From Sphingomonadales bacterium (GTDB lineage: Bacteria > Pseudomonadota > Alphaproteobacteria > Sphingomonadales > Sphingomonadaceae), in NCBI GenBank assembly GCA_016720115.1, contig JADJXT010000001.1:806001-870000 (forward strand): a stretch of DNA of 64,000 bases, given 5' to 3'. The translations under genes were made by a program, and so were the position numbers. Each line of letters starts with the position of its first letter. Position 1 is the first letter of the stretch. The notes under the pieces were generated by a model. The model saw only the letters and a list, made by a program, of their open reading frames with translations. It made no database searches and had not been told where the DNA came from. Positions 36,153 through 44,558 of this stretch are shown one piece after another.

Positions 36153-37904
36153 TCAGGCCTTCGCCTTCTCCGCCGCGATCCAGTCCTTCACCATATCCTC
36201 AAGCACGTTGAGTGGCACCGAACCCTGGCCGAGCACGGTGTCGTGGAAGGCGGCGAGGTCGAACTTTGCGCCCAATTCTTTCGTGGCAAGCTCGCGCAAT
36301 TCGCGGATTTTGAGTTCGCCCAGCTTGTAGGCCAGCGCCTGACCGGGCCAGCTGATATAGCGGTTGACCTCGGCCTCGATATTGGCCGCTGACATCGCGC
36401 TGTTGTCGGTCATGAAGGCGATTGCCTGTTCCTTGCTCCAGCCCTTGGCGTGGATGCCGGTGTCGACAACAAGGCGGCAGGCGCGCCACATCTCGTACGA
36501 AAGGCGGCCCATATCCTTGGCCGGGGTGTCATACAGCCCCATCTCGATCCCCAGCCGTTCGGAATACAGCCCCCAGCCTTCGGTGAAGGCGGTGAAGAAG
36601 GCGCCGTTCTTGCGGAAATCGGATAGCTCCAGTTCCTGCTGCAGCGCGATCTGGTGATGGTGGCCGGGCACCGCCTCGTGCACCGAAAGCGCGGGGATTT
36701 CCCAGAAGGGCCGCTGGTCGAGTTTGGATGTATTCACGTAGTAAAAGCCCGCAACACCGATGGCGGGCGATCCGGGGCCGTAATAGGCGGTGGTCGTGCC
36801 CTCCGCGATTTCGGCCGGTATTTCCTTGATGCCATAAGGCAGCCTCGGCAGGCGGTGGAACAGACCGGGCATCTTGCCATCGATAATCTTGTTCACCCGC
36901 GCGACCTTTTCCATCAGCTCTTCGGGGGTCTTCGCATAATAGCCCGGGTCGGTGCGCAGATGCTGGATGAAGGCCTCACGGCTGTCATAGCCTGCCTTCT
37001 TCGCCACCTCGACCATCTCGGCGCGGATGCGAGCAACCTCTTTCAGGCCCAGCGCGTGAATCTGCTCTGCCGTCAGGTTGGTGGTCGTTTCCTGACGGAT
37101 GCGGAAATTATAATAGTCTTTGCCGCCCGGCTGCGCAGATACGCCGGGGGCCTTGGCGCAATCGGGTTTGTAGCTGGCGGTGAACCAGTCCAGATGTTTC
37201 TGCAGCGAAGGGTAAATGATGCCATGGATGGTGGCCGCCGCCTGCTCTGCCAGCATATTCCATTCGCTTTCGCTGACATATGCAGGCTTTGCCTTGGCAT
37301 AAGGCTGGAAATAACGCGACTGGCGCTCATCCTTGACGATCAGCCCCGCTATGCCCTTTTCGTACCCGTCGAGCACCACGCAGGGCAGCACATATTTGCC
37401 CTTGAGCGCCTCGTTCGCCACGGCCAGCGACTCATCATTGACGCGGGCATATTGCTTCAGCCGCGCGTTGTAGCTCTCATAGTCGGCCTTGTTGCGGAAC
37501 GGCAGGTTGTCGGCCATCCCGGCAAAATTCTGGTGCCAGCCCGAATAGGTCGAAAAATTGATCGCCCGCTGGCCATAACGGTTCCCCTCGATATTTTCCT
37601 CAAGCGTGCGTTTGAGGATGCCATATTCGATTCTGTCGGCGGGCTTGAGCTGGTTCGCATCGATCGCGTCGAGCTTTTTGAGGATAGCCGCGCTGGCGTT
37701 CGTGAAGCGGTCGCGTCCTGCCAGGCTGTAATCGCCCACCTCGCTGGCATAGTCGTCGATACCCAGCGAACTGGCGTAAATCGGCGATTCCTTCATCACC
37801 ATCGCCCAATATGCGTCGACCAGGGTTTTGACCTCGGCACCTGTATCGGCTTTCAGCGGGGCGGCGGTGGTCAGCAGCAGCGTGGCGAGCAAGATTTTGC
37901 GCAT
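36153..37904 (-). CDS. DUF885 family exported peptidase-like protein
   Basis: 583 residues with signal peptide MRKILLATLLLTTAAPLKA. The DUF885 zinc-peptidase-like motif is SVHEAVPGHHHQIALQQE (HExxPGHH type), with a downstream Glu region AFTEGWGLYSERLG. Predicted gluzincin-type hydrolase in the periplasm, common in sphingomonads, with unknown substrate. Probably co-transcribed with the SulP gene (13-base gap). Divergent from the PhoD gene. Confidence 0.88.
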   Translation of the reverse strand: MRKILLATLLLTTAAPLKADTGAEVKTLVDAYWAMVMKESPIYASSLGIDDYASEVGDYSLAGRDRFTNASAAILKKLDAIDANQLKPADRIEYGILKRTLEENIEGNRYGQRAINFSTYSGWHQNFAGMADNLPFRNKADYESYNARLKQYARVNDESLAVANEALKGKYVLPCVVLDGYEKGIAGLIVKDERQSRYFQPYAKAKPAYVSESEWNMLAEQAAATIHGIIYPSLQKHLDWFTASYKPDCAKAPGVSAQPGGKDYYNFRIRQETTTNLTAEQIHALGLKEVARIRAEMVEVAKKAGYDSREAFIQHLRTDPGYYAKTPEELMEKVARVNKIIDGKMPGLFHRLPRLPYGIKEIPAEIAEGTTTAYYGPGSPAIGVAGFYYVNTSKLDQRPFWEIPALSVHEAVPGHHHQIALQQELELSDFRKNGAFFTAFTEGWGLYSERLGIEMGLYDTPAKDMGRLSYEMWRACRLVVDTGIHAKGWSKEQAIAFMTDNSAMSAANIEAEVNRYISWPGQALAYKLGELKIRELRELATKELGAKFDLAAFHDTVLGQGSVPLNVLEDMVKDWIAAEKAKA

Positions 37905-38021
37905 GAATATCTCCCTATTGTGATTTGCTTCTAGCGGGCCCGAGCATTCGGCACAATGTCACGGGCTTGACATCATGGGCTGGCAGCGCATGAACCGGTG
38001 TGACCGACAAGGGGAAAGACG

Positions 38022-39188
38022 ATGCGCATTCGCAACTGGATATTCGCAACCGCCGCCTTGCTTGCCCTGTCCGGATGCGCGACGGGCCCGGCGAGCGAGA
38101 CCGCCGACTTGCCCACCCCTAAGACGGCGCAGGAAGCGCTGCGGCCTTACTATGCTGGGCTTCAGTCGAAATTGCCGGTTGCCGCCTCCAATCCCGCGCT
38201 CGCCGCCGATACCGTGCTGACCCGTATCGCCTTTGGCTCGTGCCAGAACGAAAACCGTTCGATGGCTTTCTGGGATATCATCGCCGCGCAGAAACCGCAG
38301 GCCTTCCTGCTGATCGGCGACAATGTCTATGGCGATACCGGTGCAACCTGGAGCGCGGATATCCCGACGCTGGCGGCGAGCTATCGCAAGCTTTCGACCC
38401 GGCAGGAATGGGACCGTTTCCGCCGATCGGTGCCGATGCTGACGACATGGGACGACCATGATTTCGGCGCCAACGATGCGGGCGGCAGCTTCGCGTTCAA
38501 GGAACAGGCCGAACGGCTCTATGAAAGCTATTGGGGTGCCTCCGACGAGGTGAAATCGCGCCCGGGAATCTACGAAAGCCGGATCGTCGGGCCGGAAGGC
38601 AAGCGCGTGCAGTTGATCCTGCTCGACACCCGCTTCTTCCGTTCCGACCTTGTCCGTATGCCCTATCGCGATCCGGGGCCTGCGCTCGGCTGGTATCTGC
38701 CCAATGTGGATCCCAAGGCGACGCTGCTGGGCGAAGCGCAATGGCAGTGGCTCGAAGGCGAACTGGCCAAACCTGCCGAATTGCGCTTCATCGCCTCCTC
38801 GACCCAGGTGGTGACGAGCGCGCATAATTTCGAAGGCTGGACCAATTTTCCGAAGGAGCGCGAACGGCTTTACCGGTTGCTGGCCCAAAAGGGCGTGAAC
38901 AACGCGCTGCTGCTTTCGGGCGATCGCCACGCCGCAGGCTTTTACAAGGCTGACGTGCCGGGGCTGTCGAAACCCTTGTGGGACTTTACATCGTCATCGC
39001 TCAATTTCGCTTTCGGCAAGGGCGACAATGGCGACCGCGAGCCCGATCCCGCGCGCACCGGCGGTTTCTGGGGCATCCCCAATTTCGGCCAGATCGACAT
39101 CGACTGGAATGCGCGAAAGGTGAAATTGTCGCTGCGCAAGGATGATGGCAGCCTCATTGAGGAGCAGGTGATCAGCCCCTTCGGTTGA
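38022..39188 (+). CDS. Alkaline phosphatase D (PhoD)-family lipoprotein
   Basis: 388 residues. Lipobox LLALSGCATG suggests an acylated, envelope-bound form rather than a Tat-exported one. Metallophosphatase blocks: IAFGSCQNENRSMAFWDII, LLIGDNVYGDTGA, TWDDHDFGANDAG and LLSGDRHAAGFYKA. It hydrolyses phosphate mono- or diesters using Fe/Ca in PhoD relatives. Its last 17 bases overlap the end of the convergent PH-domain gene. Confidence 0.9.
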   Translation: MRIRNWIFATAALLALSGCATGPASETADLPTPKTAQEALRPYYAGLQSKLPVAASNPALAADTVLTRIAFGSCQNENRSMAFWDIIAAQKPQAFLLIGDNVYGDTGATWSADIPTLAASYRKLSTRQEWDRFRRSVPMLTTWDDHDFGANDAGGSFAFKEQAERLYESYWGASDEVKSRPGIYESRIVGPEGKRVQLILLDTRFFRSDLVRMPYRDPGPALGWYLPNVDPKATLLGEAQWQWLEGELAKPAELRFIASSTQVVTSAHNFEGWTNFPKERERLYRLLAQKGVNNALLLSGDRHAAGFYKADVPGLSKPLWDFTSSSLNFAFGKGDNGDREPDPARTGGFWGIPNFGQIDIDWNARKVKLSLRKDDGSLIEEQVISPFG

Positions 39189-40719
39189 TTACCGAAAAAT
39201 CGACTGGTGCGGCGATTGCCAGCACATTGTCGCGGATCGCCTCGGCCGCCTCGCGCGGCAGTGCGAGCATCTCGAACTTGCCACCCGCAACGCCAAAGCG
39301 CAGCGATACCAGGCCCACCAGCCGGGCAAGCGGGCTTTGGGCAATCTCGACACTCTGCACGCGCACCTGCGGCAATATCGTCAGACGCTGGCGCCACCAT
39401 CCACGCCGCACATAGAGCTGCATTCCGTCTTCCCCATGCCGGTAAACACGCCATTCGATCGTCATGATTGCCAGCATCAGCGGCAGGAGCAGAAGCAGCA
39501 GCGACGCCCGCGCGAGAGATGCTTCGGCAAAAAGCATGAGCGCCGCCATCGCTATGAAAATAATGGGGAGGACAATCACAAATCCTGACAGCCACCAGCC
39601 GAATTTGCCATGCTGCAGGGCAGCAGTCTCTCCGGGCTGCGCAATCCCTGCCTCGGCAACAATCGGCCAGATTTCATCGAGCCGCGCGAGCGGGGCCACC
39701 ATATGATGGCTTTCCTGCTTGCTCTCCTGTGCCAGGCTGACGAAGCGCAGCGCGTGCCAGCCGCGCCGCTTGCGCACCGGCCCGGTTTCGACAATCGCCG
39801 CCTGCACGCGCGCGACCGGCATGACGACATCGGTCAGGGTCAACAAGCCCCGCCGCCGCCGGAACCCCTTGGCCGTGCGTTCAAGGCGAAAGCCATAATC
39901 GGTCAGGAAGGTGCGGATGATGCCGGTGAGGATGCCGATGGCGACCAGCCCTGCCAGCGCGGCCAATGCGCCGATGATGCGCGCGCCCGTTCCTATCGTC
40001 TCGATGGAGACGCCATTGTCTTCGGCCACGCCGATCCACGCGCCGATGTCCCATATATCGTAAGACAGCAGGAAATCGAACTGCTGCGCGACACCGCCGA
40101 GCACCGCGAAAATCACCAGACTGAACGAATACAGGCCGAGCGTCAGCAGTCTGCCGGTGTCCATCGCGAACACCGTCGCGCCGCTTTCCTCTTCGACTGC
40201 TGCCGTTTCGCCGGTGGTCGCTGCCTGTCCGGCCTTGCGCGCCTTGATCGTCTCGCGCAGCCGTTCGGCCTCGCTGAGCGAGACATAGCTGAGCTTGGCA
40301 TCTTCGCCATCGCCGCCGCCGGTTTCGAACTTGACCTCCCCCAGTCCCAGCAGCCTTGGTAGCGGCTTCTGCTCGATGCTGACATCCTGGATGCGGTCAT
40401 AGGGGATCGAGCGCGCCGAGCGGCTGAGGATGCCGCGTTCGATGCGGATATCGTCCTCTCCCAGATGATATTGGAACCGCATCCATCCCAGCCAGCGAAA
40501 GAACAGGCTGACAAACAGCACCCCCAATATCACCAGCGGGATCAGCTCGGGCCGGTTGCGGCTGCCCGATCCGAAAAGAACGGCTACGATCGGCAGGAAC
40601 AGCTGGGGCAGGCCGCTGATGAAGCTGACAAACAGGCCGAGCGGGTGCAGGCGCTGGCCGCCCTGTTGCTGCCCTTCCGCTTGCGGGAGGGGCTGGGGGA
40701 GGACGTCAACCTCGCTCAA
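39172..40719 (-). CDS. Bacterial PH-domain membrane protein YdbT-like
   Basis: 515 residues with several bPH2 domains between membrane helices: the first ends in RGILSRSARSIPYDRIQDV and later copies include GLLTLTDVVMPVARVQAAI and GWWRQRLTILPQVRVQSVE. About six membrane segments. It pairs with the smaller PH protein that overlaps its start by 4 bases, the ydbS-ydbT arrangement. Function is unknown; a role in envelope stress or antimicrobial resistance is described for Gram-positive relatives. Confidence 0.87.
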   Translation of the reverse strand: MSEVDVLPQPLPQAEGQQQGGQRLHPLGLFVSFISGLPQLFLPIVAVLFGSGSRNRPELIPLVILGVLFVSLFFRWLGWMRFQYHLGEDDIRIERGILSRSARSIPYDRIQDVSIEQKPLPRLLGLGEVKFETGGGDGEDAKLSYVSLSEAERLRETIKARKAGQAATTGETAAVEEESGATVFAMDTGRLLTLGLYSFSLVIFAVLGGVAQQFDFLLSYDIWDIGAWIGVAEDNGVSIETIGTGARIIGALAALAGLVAIGILTGIIRTFLTDYGFRLERTAKGFRRRRGLLTLTDVVMPVARVQAAIVETGPVRKRRGWHALRFVSLAQESKQESHHMVAPLARLDEIWPIVAEAGIAQPGETAALQHGKFGWWLSGFVIVLPIIFIAMAALMLFAEASLARASLLLLLLPLMLAIMTIEWRVYRHGEDGMQLYVRRGWWRQRLTILPQVRVQSVEIAQSPLARLVGLVSLRFGVAGGKFEMLALPREAAEAIRDNVLAIAAPVDFSVINRRG

Positions 40720-41183
40720 CCCTGTGCCGCCTTGATATATTCGCGAATGGTTTCGCGCATTGCGACGGCAACTTCATGGCGCAGGCCGGGCAGGCTGACG
40801 CCGGCATTGTGGTTGCCCGCAGTGTGCACGGTCAGGGTTGCGAGATCGAACCTCCGCATGATCGGGCCCTGATGCACGTCGATATGCTGGATACGCCCCA
40901 GCGGCACCACGGTATCGCTGTAGAACAAAAAACCGCGCACGATCCGCAACCGGTCTGCCCCCAGCGCATATTGCCAGCGGGCATAACGGCGGGCGGGTAC
41001 GACAAAGACCAACCATGCAGCCAGAAAGGCCAGAGGGATGATGAAAAGCCCGGTCGCGGTCAGTTGCGCGGTTTCGATCACCAGTGCGCCGATCAGGGGG
41101 ATCGCCAGAAAAATGGCCATGCCGATGCGCATGACGGTGACATAGGCCGGATCGAGCGGTTTCAACTGGTCGGGTTCATCCAT
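40716..41183 (-). CDS. Bacterial PH-domain protein YdbS-like
   Basis: 155 residues: cytoplasmic start (MDEPDQLKPLDPAYVTVMR), two membrane helices (AIFLAIPLIGALVIE and GLFIIPLAFLAAWLVFVV), then a bPH2 domain (LRIVRGFLFYSDTVVPLGR, IQHIDVHQGPIMRRFDLA). First of a two-gene unit with the larger YdbT-like protein; the ATGA overlap implies coupled translation and probably a complex. Confidence 0.87.
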   Translation of the reverse strand: MDEPDQLKPLDPAYVTVMRIGMAIFLAIPLIGALVIETAQLTATGLFIIPLAFLAAWLVFVVPARRYARWQYALGADRLRIVRGFLFYSDTVVPLGRIQHIDVHQGPIMRRFDLATLTVHTAGNHNAGVSLPGLRHEVAVAMRETIREYIKAAQG

Positions 41184-41230
41184 GAAGGCGATATGCGGCT
41201 GCTGTGTTGCTTTGGCAAGACAGTTTGTAT

Positions 41231-41356
41231 CCCCGCCTGCAAGCGGGAGGGGTGCTCGAAGCTACGTCTTCGAGCGGGGTGGGGGCGGTGCCGCTGGGAC
41301 TGCCCACCCTGTTTGAAGGCTGCGCCTCCAAACGGCCCTCCCGTTCCCGGGAGGGC
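41231..41356. repeat. Cluster of four hairpins between nitronate monooxygenase and ydbS
   Basis: In order: CCCCGCCTGCAAGCGGGAGG (41231-41252), GCTCGAAGCTACGTCTTCGA near 41254-41275, GTTTGAAGGCTGCGCCTCC near 41311, and CCCTCCCGTTCCCGGGAGGG (41336-41355). The outer hairpins belong to the family found in sufC and tolB; the two inner ones extend the linker. It starts 47 bases before the divergently oriented ydbS start and ends just after the nitronate monooxygenase stop. Confidence 0.8.
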
Positions 41357-41362
41357 AGAACA

Positions 41363-42361
41363 TCACCGTGCCAGCGCCTCTTCCGCCTCGCGCATCAGCT
41401 TGGCGATAATATCGGCCACCGGGCGTTCGACATGTACCATGCCGACCGATTGCCCCGCCATCACCGATCCATATTCGACATCGCCGTCGATCACCGCACG
41501 GCGCAGTGCACCTGCCCAATAGGTTTCGATTTCAAGCTGGGCGGCCTCCATGTCTATCTCGCCGCGATCGAGCTTGCCCGCAACTTCGATCTGTTTCCGG
41601 GTGAATTCCTCGGTGCCCTTGTTCTTGAGCGCGCGGACGGGGATTACCGGCAGGCGCGGGTCGATCTGCACGCTTGCCACCGCGTCGCGGGCGTTGGCGC
41701 GCAGGAAGGCCTGCTTGAAATTGGGGTGAGCGATGCTCTCATGCGCGCAGACGAAACGCGTTCCGAGCTGCACCCCCGCCGCGCCCATTTCGAGATAGCT
41801 TGCCATCAATCCACCGCGCCCGATCCCGCCTGCGACGAAGATGGGCAATTGATCGCCCAGTTCGGGCAATATTTCCTGCGCCAGCACGCTGGTCGATACC
41901 GGGCCGATATGCCCGCCCGCCTCGCTACCCTCGATGATCAGCGCGTCGACGCCAGAGCGGGCAAATTTCTTGGCAAGGGTGAGGGCAGGGGCAAAGCACA
42001 GCACCTTCGCACCCGCTTCCTTGATCGCCTCGATGCTGCCCTTGGGCGGCAGGCCGCCGGCGAGTACAATATGACCAACCTTGTGTTTGGCACAGACTGT
42101 AATCAGCTCCATGATCTGCGGGTGCATGGTGATCAGGTTGACGCCGAATGGCCTGGTCGTCAGCGCCTTGGTCGCGGCGATTTCGGCATCGAGCAATTCG
42201 GGCGTCATCGCCCCGCAGGCAATCACCCCGAACCCGCCCGCATTGGAGATCGCGGAAACAAGGTTACGCTCGCTCACCCAAGACATGGCGCCGCACATTA
42301 TGGCCACTTCGCAGCCGAGAAATTCGGCACCGCGTTTCATGAGATGGGCGAGTTTGGTCAT
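41363..42361 (-). CDS. Nitronate monooxygenase / FMN-dependent NMO family protein
   Basis: 332 residues of the 2-nitropropane dioxygenase fold. FMN and active-site blocks: GCEVAIMCGAMSWVSERNL, SNAGGFGVIACGAM, EGSEAGGHIGPVST with the conserved His, and VAGGIGRGGLMASYLEMG with the phosphate-binding GG. It oxidises nitronates or related anions, or is a FabK-like reductase; sequence alone leaves this open. ATG 42361 gives MTKLAHLMKRGAEFLG; the longer frame runs into AT-rich DNA and was rejected. Confidence 0.88.
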   Translation of the reverse strand: MTKLAHLMKRGAEFLGCEVAIMCGAMSWVSERNLVSAISNAGGFGVIACGAMTPELLDAEIAATKALTTRPFGVNLITMHPQIMELITVCAKHKVGHIVLAGGLPPKGSIEAIKEAGAKVLCFAPALTLAKKFARSGVDALIIEGSEAGGHIGPVSTSVLAQEILPELGDQLPIFVAGGIGRGGLMASYLEMGAAGVQLGTRFVCAHESIAHPNFKQAFLRANARDAVASVQIDPRLPVIPVRALKNKGTEEFTRKQIEVAGKLDRGEIDMEAAQLEIETYWAGALRRAVIDGDVEYGSVMAGQSVGMVHVERPVADIIAKLMREAEEALAR

Positions 42362-42501
42362 TGACGGGCTGTATCTCTTAGACTGCCACCGATTCAACAA
42401 CATTGTGATCCGATGGCAATGGCTTAGAAAAATTGTCCATTTCACAATAGTATTCGAGAAAACAAATTTGTATGATCTATTACTCGGACAGGGAGTAAAA
42501 A
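42362..42501. other. AT-rich gap upstream of the CHAT-like gene
   Basis: 140 bases with much lower GC than the flanks (runs such as AAAAACAAATTTGTATGAT). It should contain the promoter of the following gene, but no -35/-10 pair is convincing. ACAGGGAG 6 bases before ATG 42502 is a good ribosome-binding site. The composition change starts at the nitronate monooxygenase start codon. Confidence 0.5.
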
Positions 42502-43239
42502 ATGGCTGGAAAATTGCTTGTTGGGGAAACGGTATTTGTGCCCATTTCAATTATCAAAAAGCTCATTCAAAACCCCTCAGCATTTCATCGTACGAGCGTT
42601 ATCTCAGTTAAAGATCGAAGTGTAGAGGTTGACGTTGGTGATGGCGATACGGAGTGGGTGTCATCTAGTAAATGCCAAAGGAATATTGGAATAATAGTAG
42701 TCGCGATTGGTGATTTTGAATCTGAAACCTCATTAATTGATCCATTGTCGAAGTCGATTCTGCAGTTCTGTAGATTGCTTTGCTCTGATGATTATGTTCG
42801 TTATATAAAGGTCCGGTCAGTTTTGGAATTTTCGAAATTTTGGGAACGGGATCACCGCGCTTATTCACATATTGTTTTCGTTGGTCATGGCAATGGATCT
42901 GCTCTGAAGTTTGCGGTTGACGGTTGGGTTGCAGCTGACGGTCTATCTGACGCGTTGGATGTCACCGGAATTGCATCGAAATGTGTAATCAATTTATCCT
43001 GTGAGTTAGGTAAAGCCGCATTTGGTAAGCGCTTCTCGATGCTGAAATCATGTGATTCATTTATTGCTCCCTATCATCCAGTTCATGGAGCGATTGCCTC
43101 TCACTTCGTTGAATCGTTCCTCATTTATAGCTTATTGCATGGTGAGACTGTAAAAGTAGCGTTTCGACATTCTAGAGACGGTGTTGCTGGCAGCACTAGC
43201 TTTAGAATGTGGCGTAACGGACAAATGATCACTGACTGA
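42502..43239 (+). CDS. CHAT/caspase-like protein in a low-GC islet
   Basis: 245 residues. The N-terminal 60 look like a small beta-barrel (SVISVKDRSVEVDVGDGD, then EWVSSSKC). Residues 95-230 follow the CHAT (caspase HetF-associated) layout: HIVFVGHGNGSALKF with H129 in GHG, WVAADGLSDAL, CVINLSCELG with C167 where CHAT proteins have NACxSG, then SCDSFIAPYHPVHGAIASHF and LLHGETVKVAFRHS. The His-Cys dyad suggests a cysteine protease. Codons are AT-rich, unlike every neighbour, and lysC and the nitronate monooxygenase flank it directly, so it was probably acquired. No partner gene is adjacent. The assignment is by pattern only. Confidence 0.6.
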   Translation: MAGKLLVGETVFVPISIIKKLIQNPSAFHRTSVISVKDRSVEVDVGDGDTEWVSSSKCQRNIGIIVVAIGDFESETSLIDPLSKSILQFCRLLCSDDYVRYIKVRSVLEFSKFWERDHRAYSHIVFVGHGNGSALKFAVDGWVAADGLSDALDVTGIASKCVINLSCELGKAAFGKRFSMLKSCDSFIAPYHPVHGAIASHFVESFLIYSLLHGETVKVAFRHSRDGVAGSTSFRMWRNGQMITD

Positions 43240-43245
43240 GCTGAT

Positions 43246-44502
43246 TCACTCCCCATCCAGCCCATAGGCTGTGTGCAACACACGCACCGCGAGTTCGGTT
43301 TCGTCCTCGTCGATCAGCACCGAGACCTTGATTTCAGAGGTCGAAATCGCCTGGATGTTGATCTTGCGGTCGGCCAATGCGGTGAACATCGTTGAGGCTA
43401 CGCCTGCATGGCTTTTCATCCCCACACCGACGACCGAAATCTTCGCGACCTTGGTGTCGGGGATCAGGCGGTTATAGCCGATGGCTTCGCGCTGGTTCTG
43501 CAACACGTCGGTGGCGCGGGCGAGGTCAGCCTGCGGCACGGTGAAGGTCACGTCGGTCTCACCCTTGTCACGACCGACATTCTGGATGATCATGTCGACA
43601 TTGATGTTCGATTCCGCCAGCGGCGCGAAGATGTGGCTCACCGCGCCGGGGCGGTCGGGCACGCGGGTCAAAGTGATCTTCGCCTCATTCTTGTCGGCGG
43701 CGATGCCGGTGATCAGCTGGCGTTCCACTTGGGCATTCTCCAGTTCTTCATCGGTCACGATCATCGTGCCGGGGATGGTATCTGCGCTGGGCGCGTTTTC
43801 GTCGATGAAGGAGCTGAGCACCTGCACGCGCACCCCTTCCTTCATCGCAAGCCCGACCGAGCGGGTCTGCAACACTTTCGAACCGACCGAGGCCAGTTCG
43901 AGCATTTCCTCGTAAGTCACCGCCTTCAGCTTGCGGGCGCGGCTGACGATGCGTGGGTCGGTAGTATAAACGCCGTCGACATCGGTATAGATGTCGCAGC
44001 GATCGGCCTTGATCGCTGCCGCAACCGCGACCGCCGAGGTATCCGAACCGCCACGGCCCAGCGTGGTGATGCGGTTATCGTCGGTCAGCCCCTGAAAACC
44101 GGGGATGACGGCAATGGTGCCTTCGGCCATCGAGGCGAGCAGTTCGTCGCTGTCGATCGTGCCGATGCGCGCTTTCGCATGGGCATCATCGGTGTGGATT
44201 GGCAATTGCCAGCCGAGCCAGCTGCGCGCCTGACATCCCAGTGCCTGCAGCGTGATAGCAAGAAGGCCCGAAGTCACCTGTTCGCCCGATGCGACCACGA
44301 CGTCATATTCGGCCGGGTCGTAAAGCGGGTTAGCTTCGCGGCAAAAGCCCACCAGCCGGTCGGTTTCGCCTGACATGGCAGAGACGACCACAGCGACCTC
44401 GTCACCCTTTTCGGCCTGGCGTTTCACAATCTGTGCGACGCGGCGAATCCGCTCGGTCCCCGCCATAGAGGTGCCGCCAAATTTCATTACGATGCGGGCC
44501 AT
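43246..44502 (-). CDS. lysC: Aspartate kinase
   Basis: 418 residues; phosphorylates aspartate as the first step to lysine, methionine, threonine and DAP. The kinase domain has MARIVMKFGGTSMAGTER, VVVSAMSGETDRL, IPGFQGLTDDNRITTLGRGG and the Asp-binding GGSDTSAVA; two C-terminal ACT domains (DRPGAVSHIFAPLAESN, ISVVGVGMKSHAGVAS) mediate feedback. ATG 44502 gives the family start. It supplies dapD (12881) in the same pathway. Its stop is 6 bases from the convergent CHAT-like gene. Confidence 0.96.
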   Translation of the reverse strand: MARIVMKFGGTSMAGTERIRRVAQIVKRQAEKGDEVAVVVSAMSGETDRLVGFCREANPLYDPAEYDVVVASGEQVTSGLLAITLQALGCQARSWLGWQLPIHTDDAHAKARIGTIDSDELLASMAEGTIAVIPGFQGLTDDNRITTLGRGGSDTSAVAVAAAIKADRCDIYTDVDGVYTTDPRIVSRARKLKAVTYEEMLELASVGSKVLQTRSVGLAMKEGVRVQVLSSFIDENAPSADTIPGTMIVTDEELENAQVERQLITGIAADKNEAKITLTRVPDRPGAVSHIFAPLAESNINVDMIIQNVGRDKGETDVTFTVPQADLARATDVLQNQREAIGYNRLIPDTKVAKISVVGVGMKSHAGVASTMFTALADRKINIQAISTSEIKVSVLIDEDETELAVRVLHTAYGLDGE

Positions 44503-44558
44503 GCAATCCCTTACGATTTTGCCTATATTGCAAACTGGCGCGCTGATAGGGACAGGAT

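Noticed and set aside
36654..37934. 426-codon plus-strand frame over the DUF885 gene
   Set aside because: The opposite strand encodes a complete signal peptide and HEAVPGHH motif; the plus frame has no recognisable domain.
44372..44558. Possible lysine riboswitch upstream of lysC
   Set aside because: Only 56 bases separate lysC from the divergent ubiG start, too short for the lysine aptamer, and no matching core was seen.
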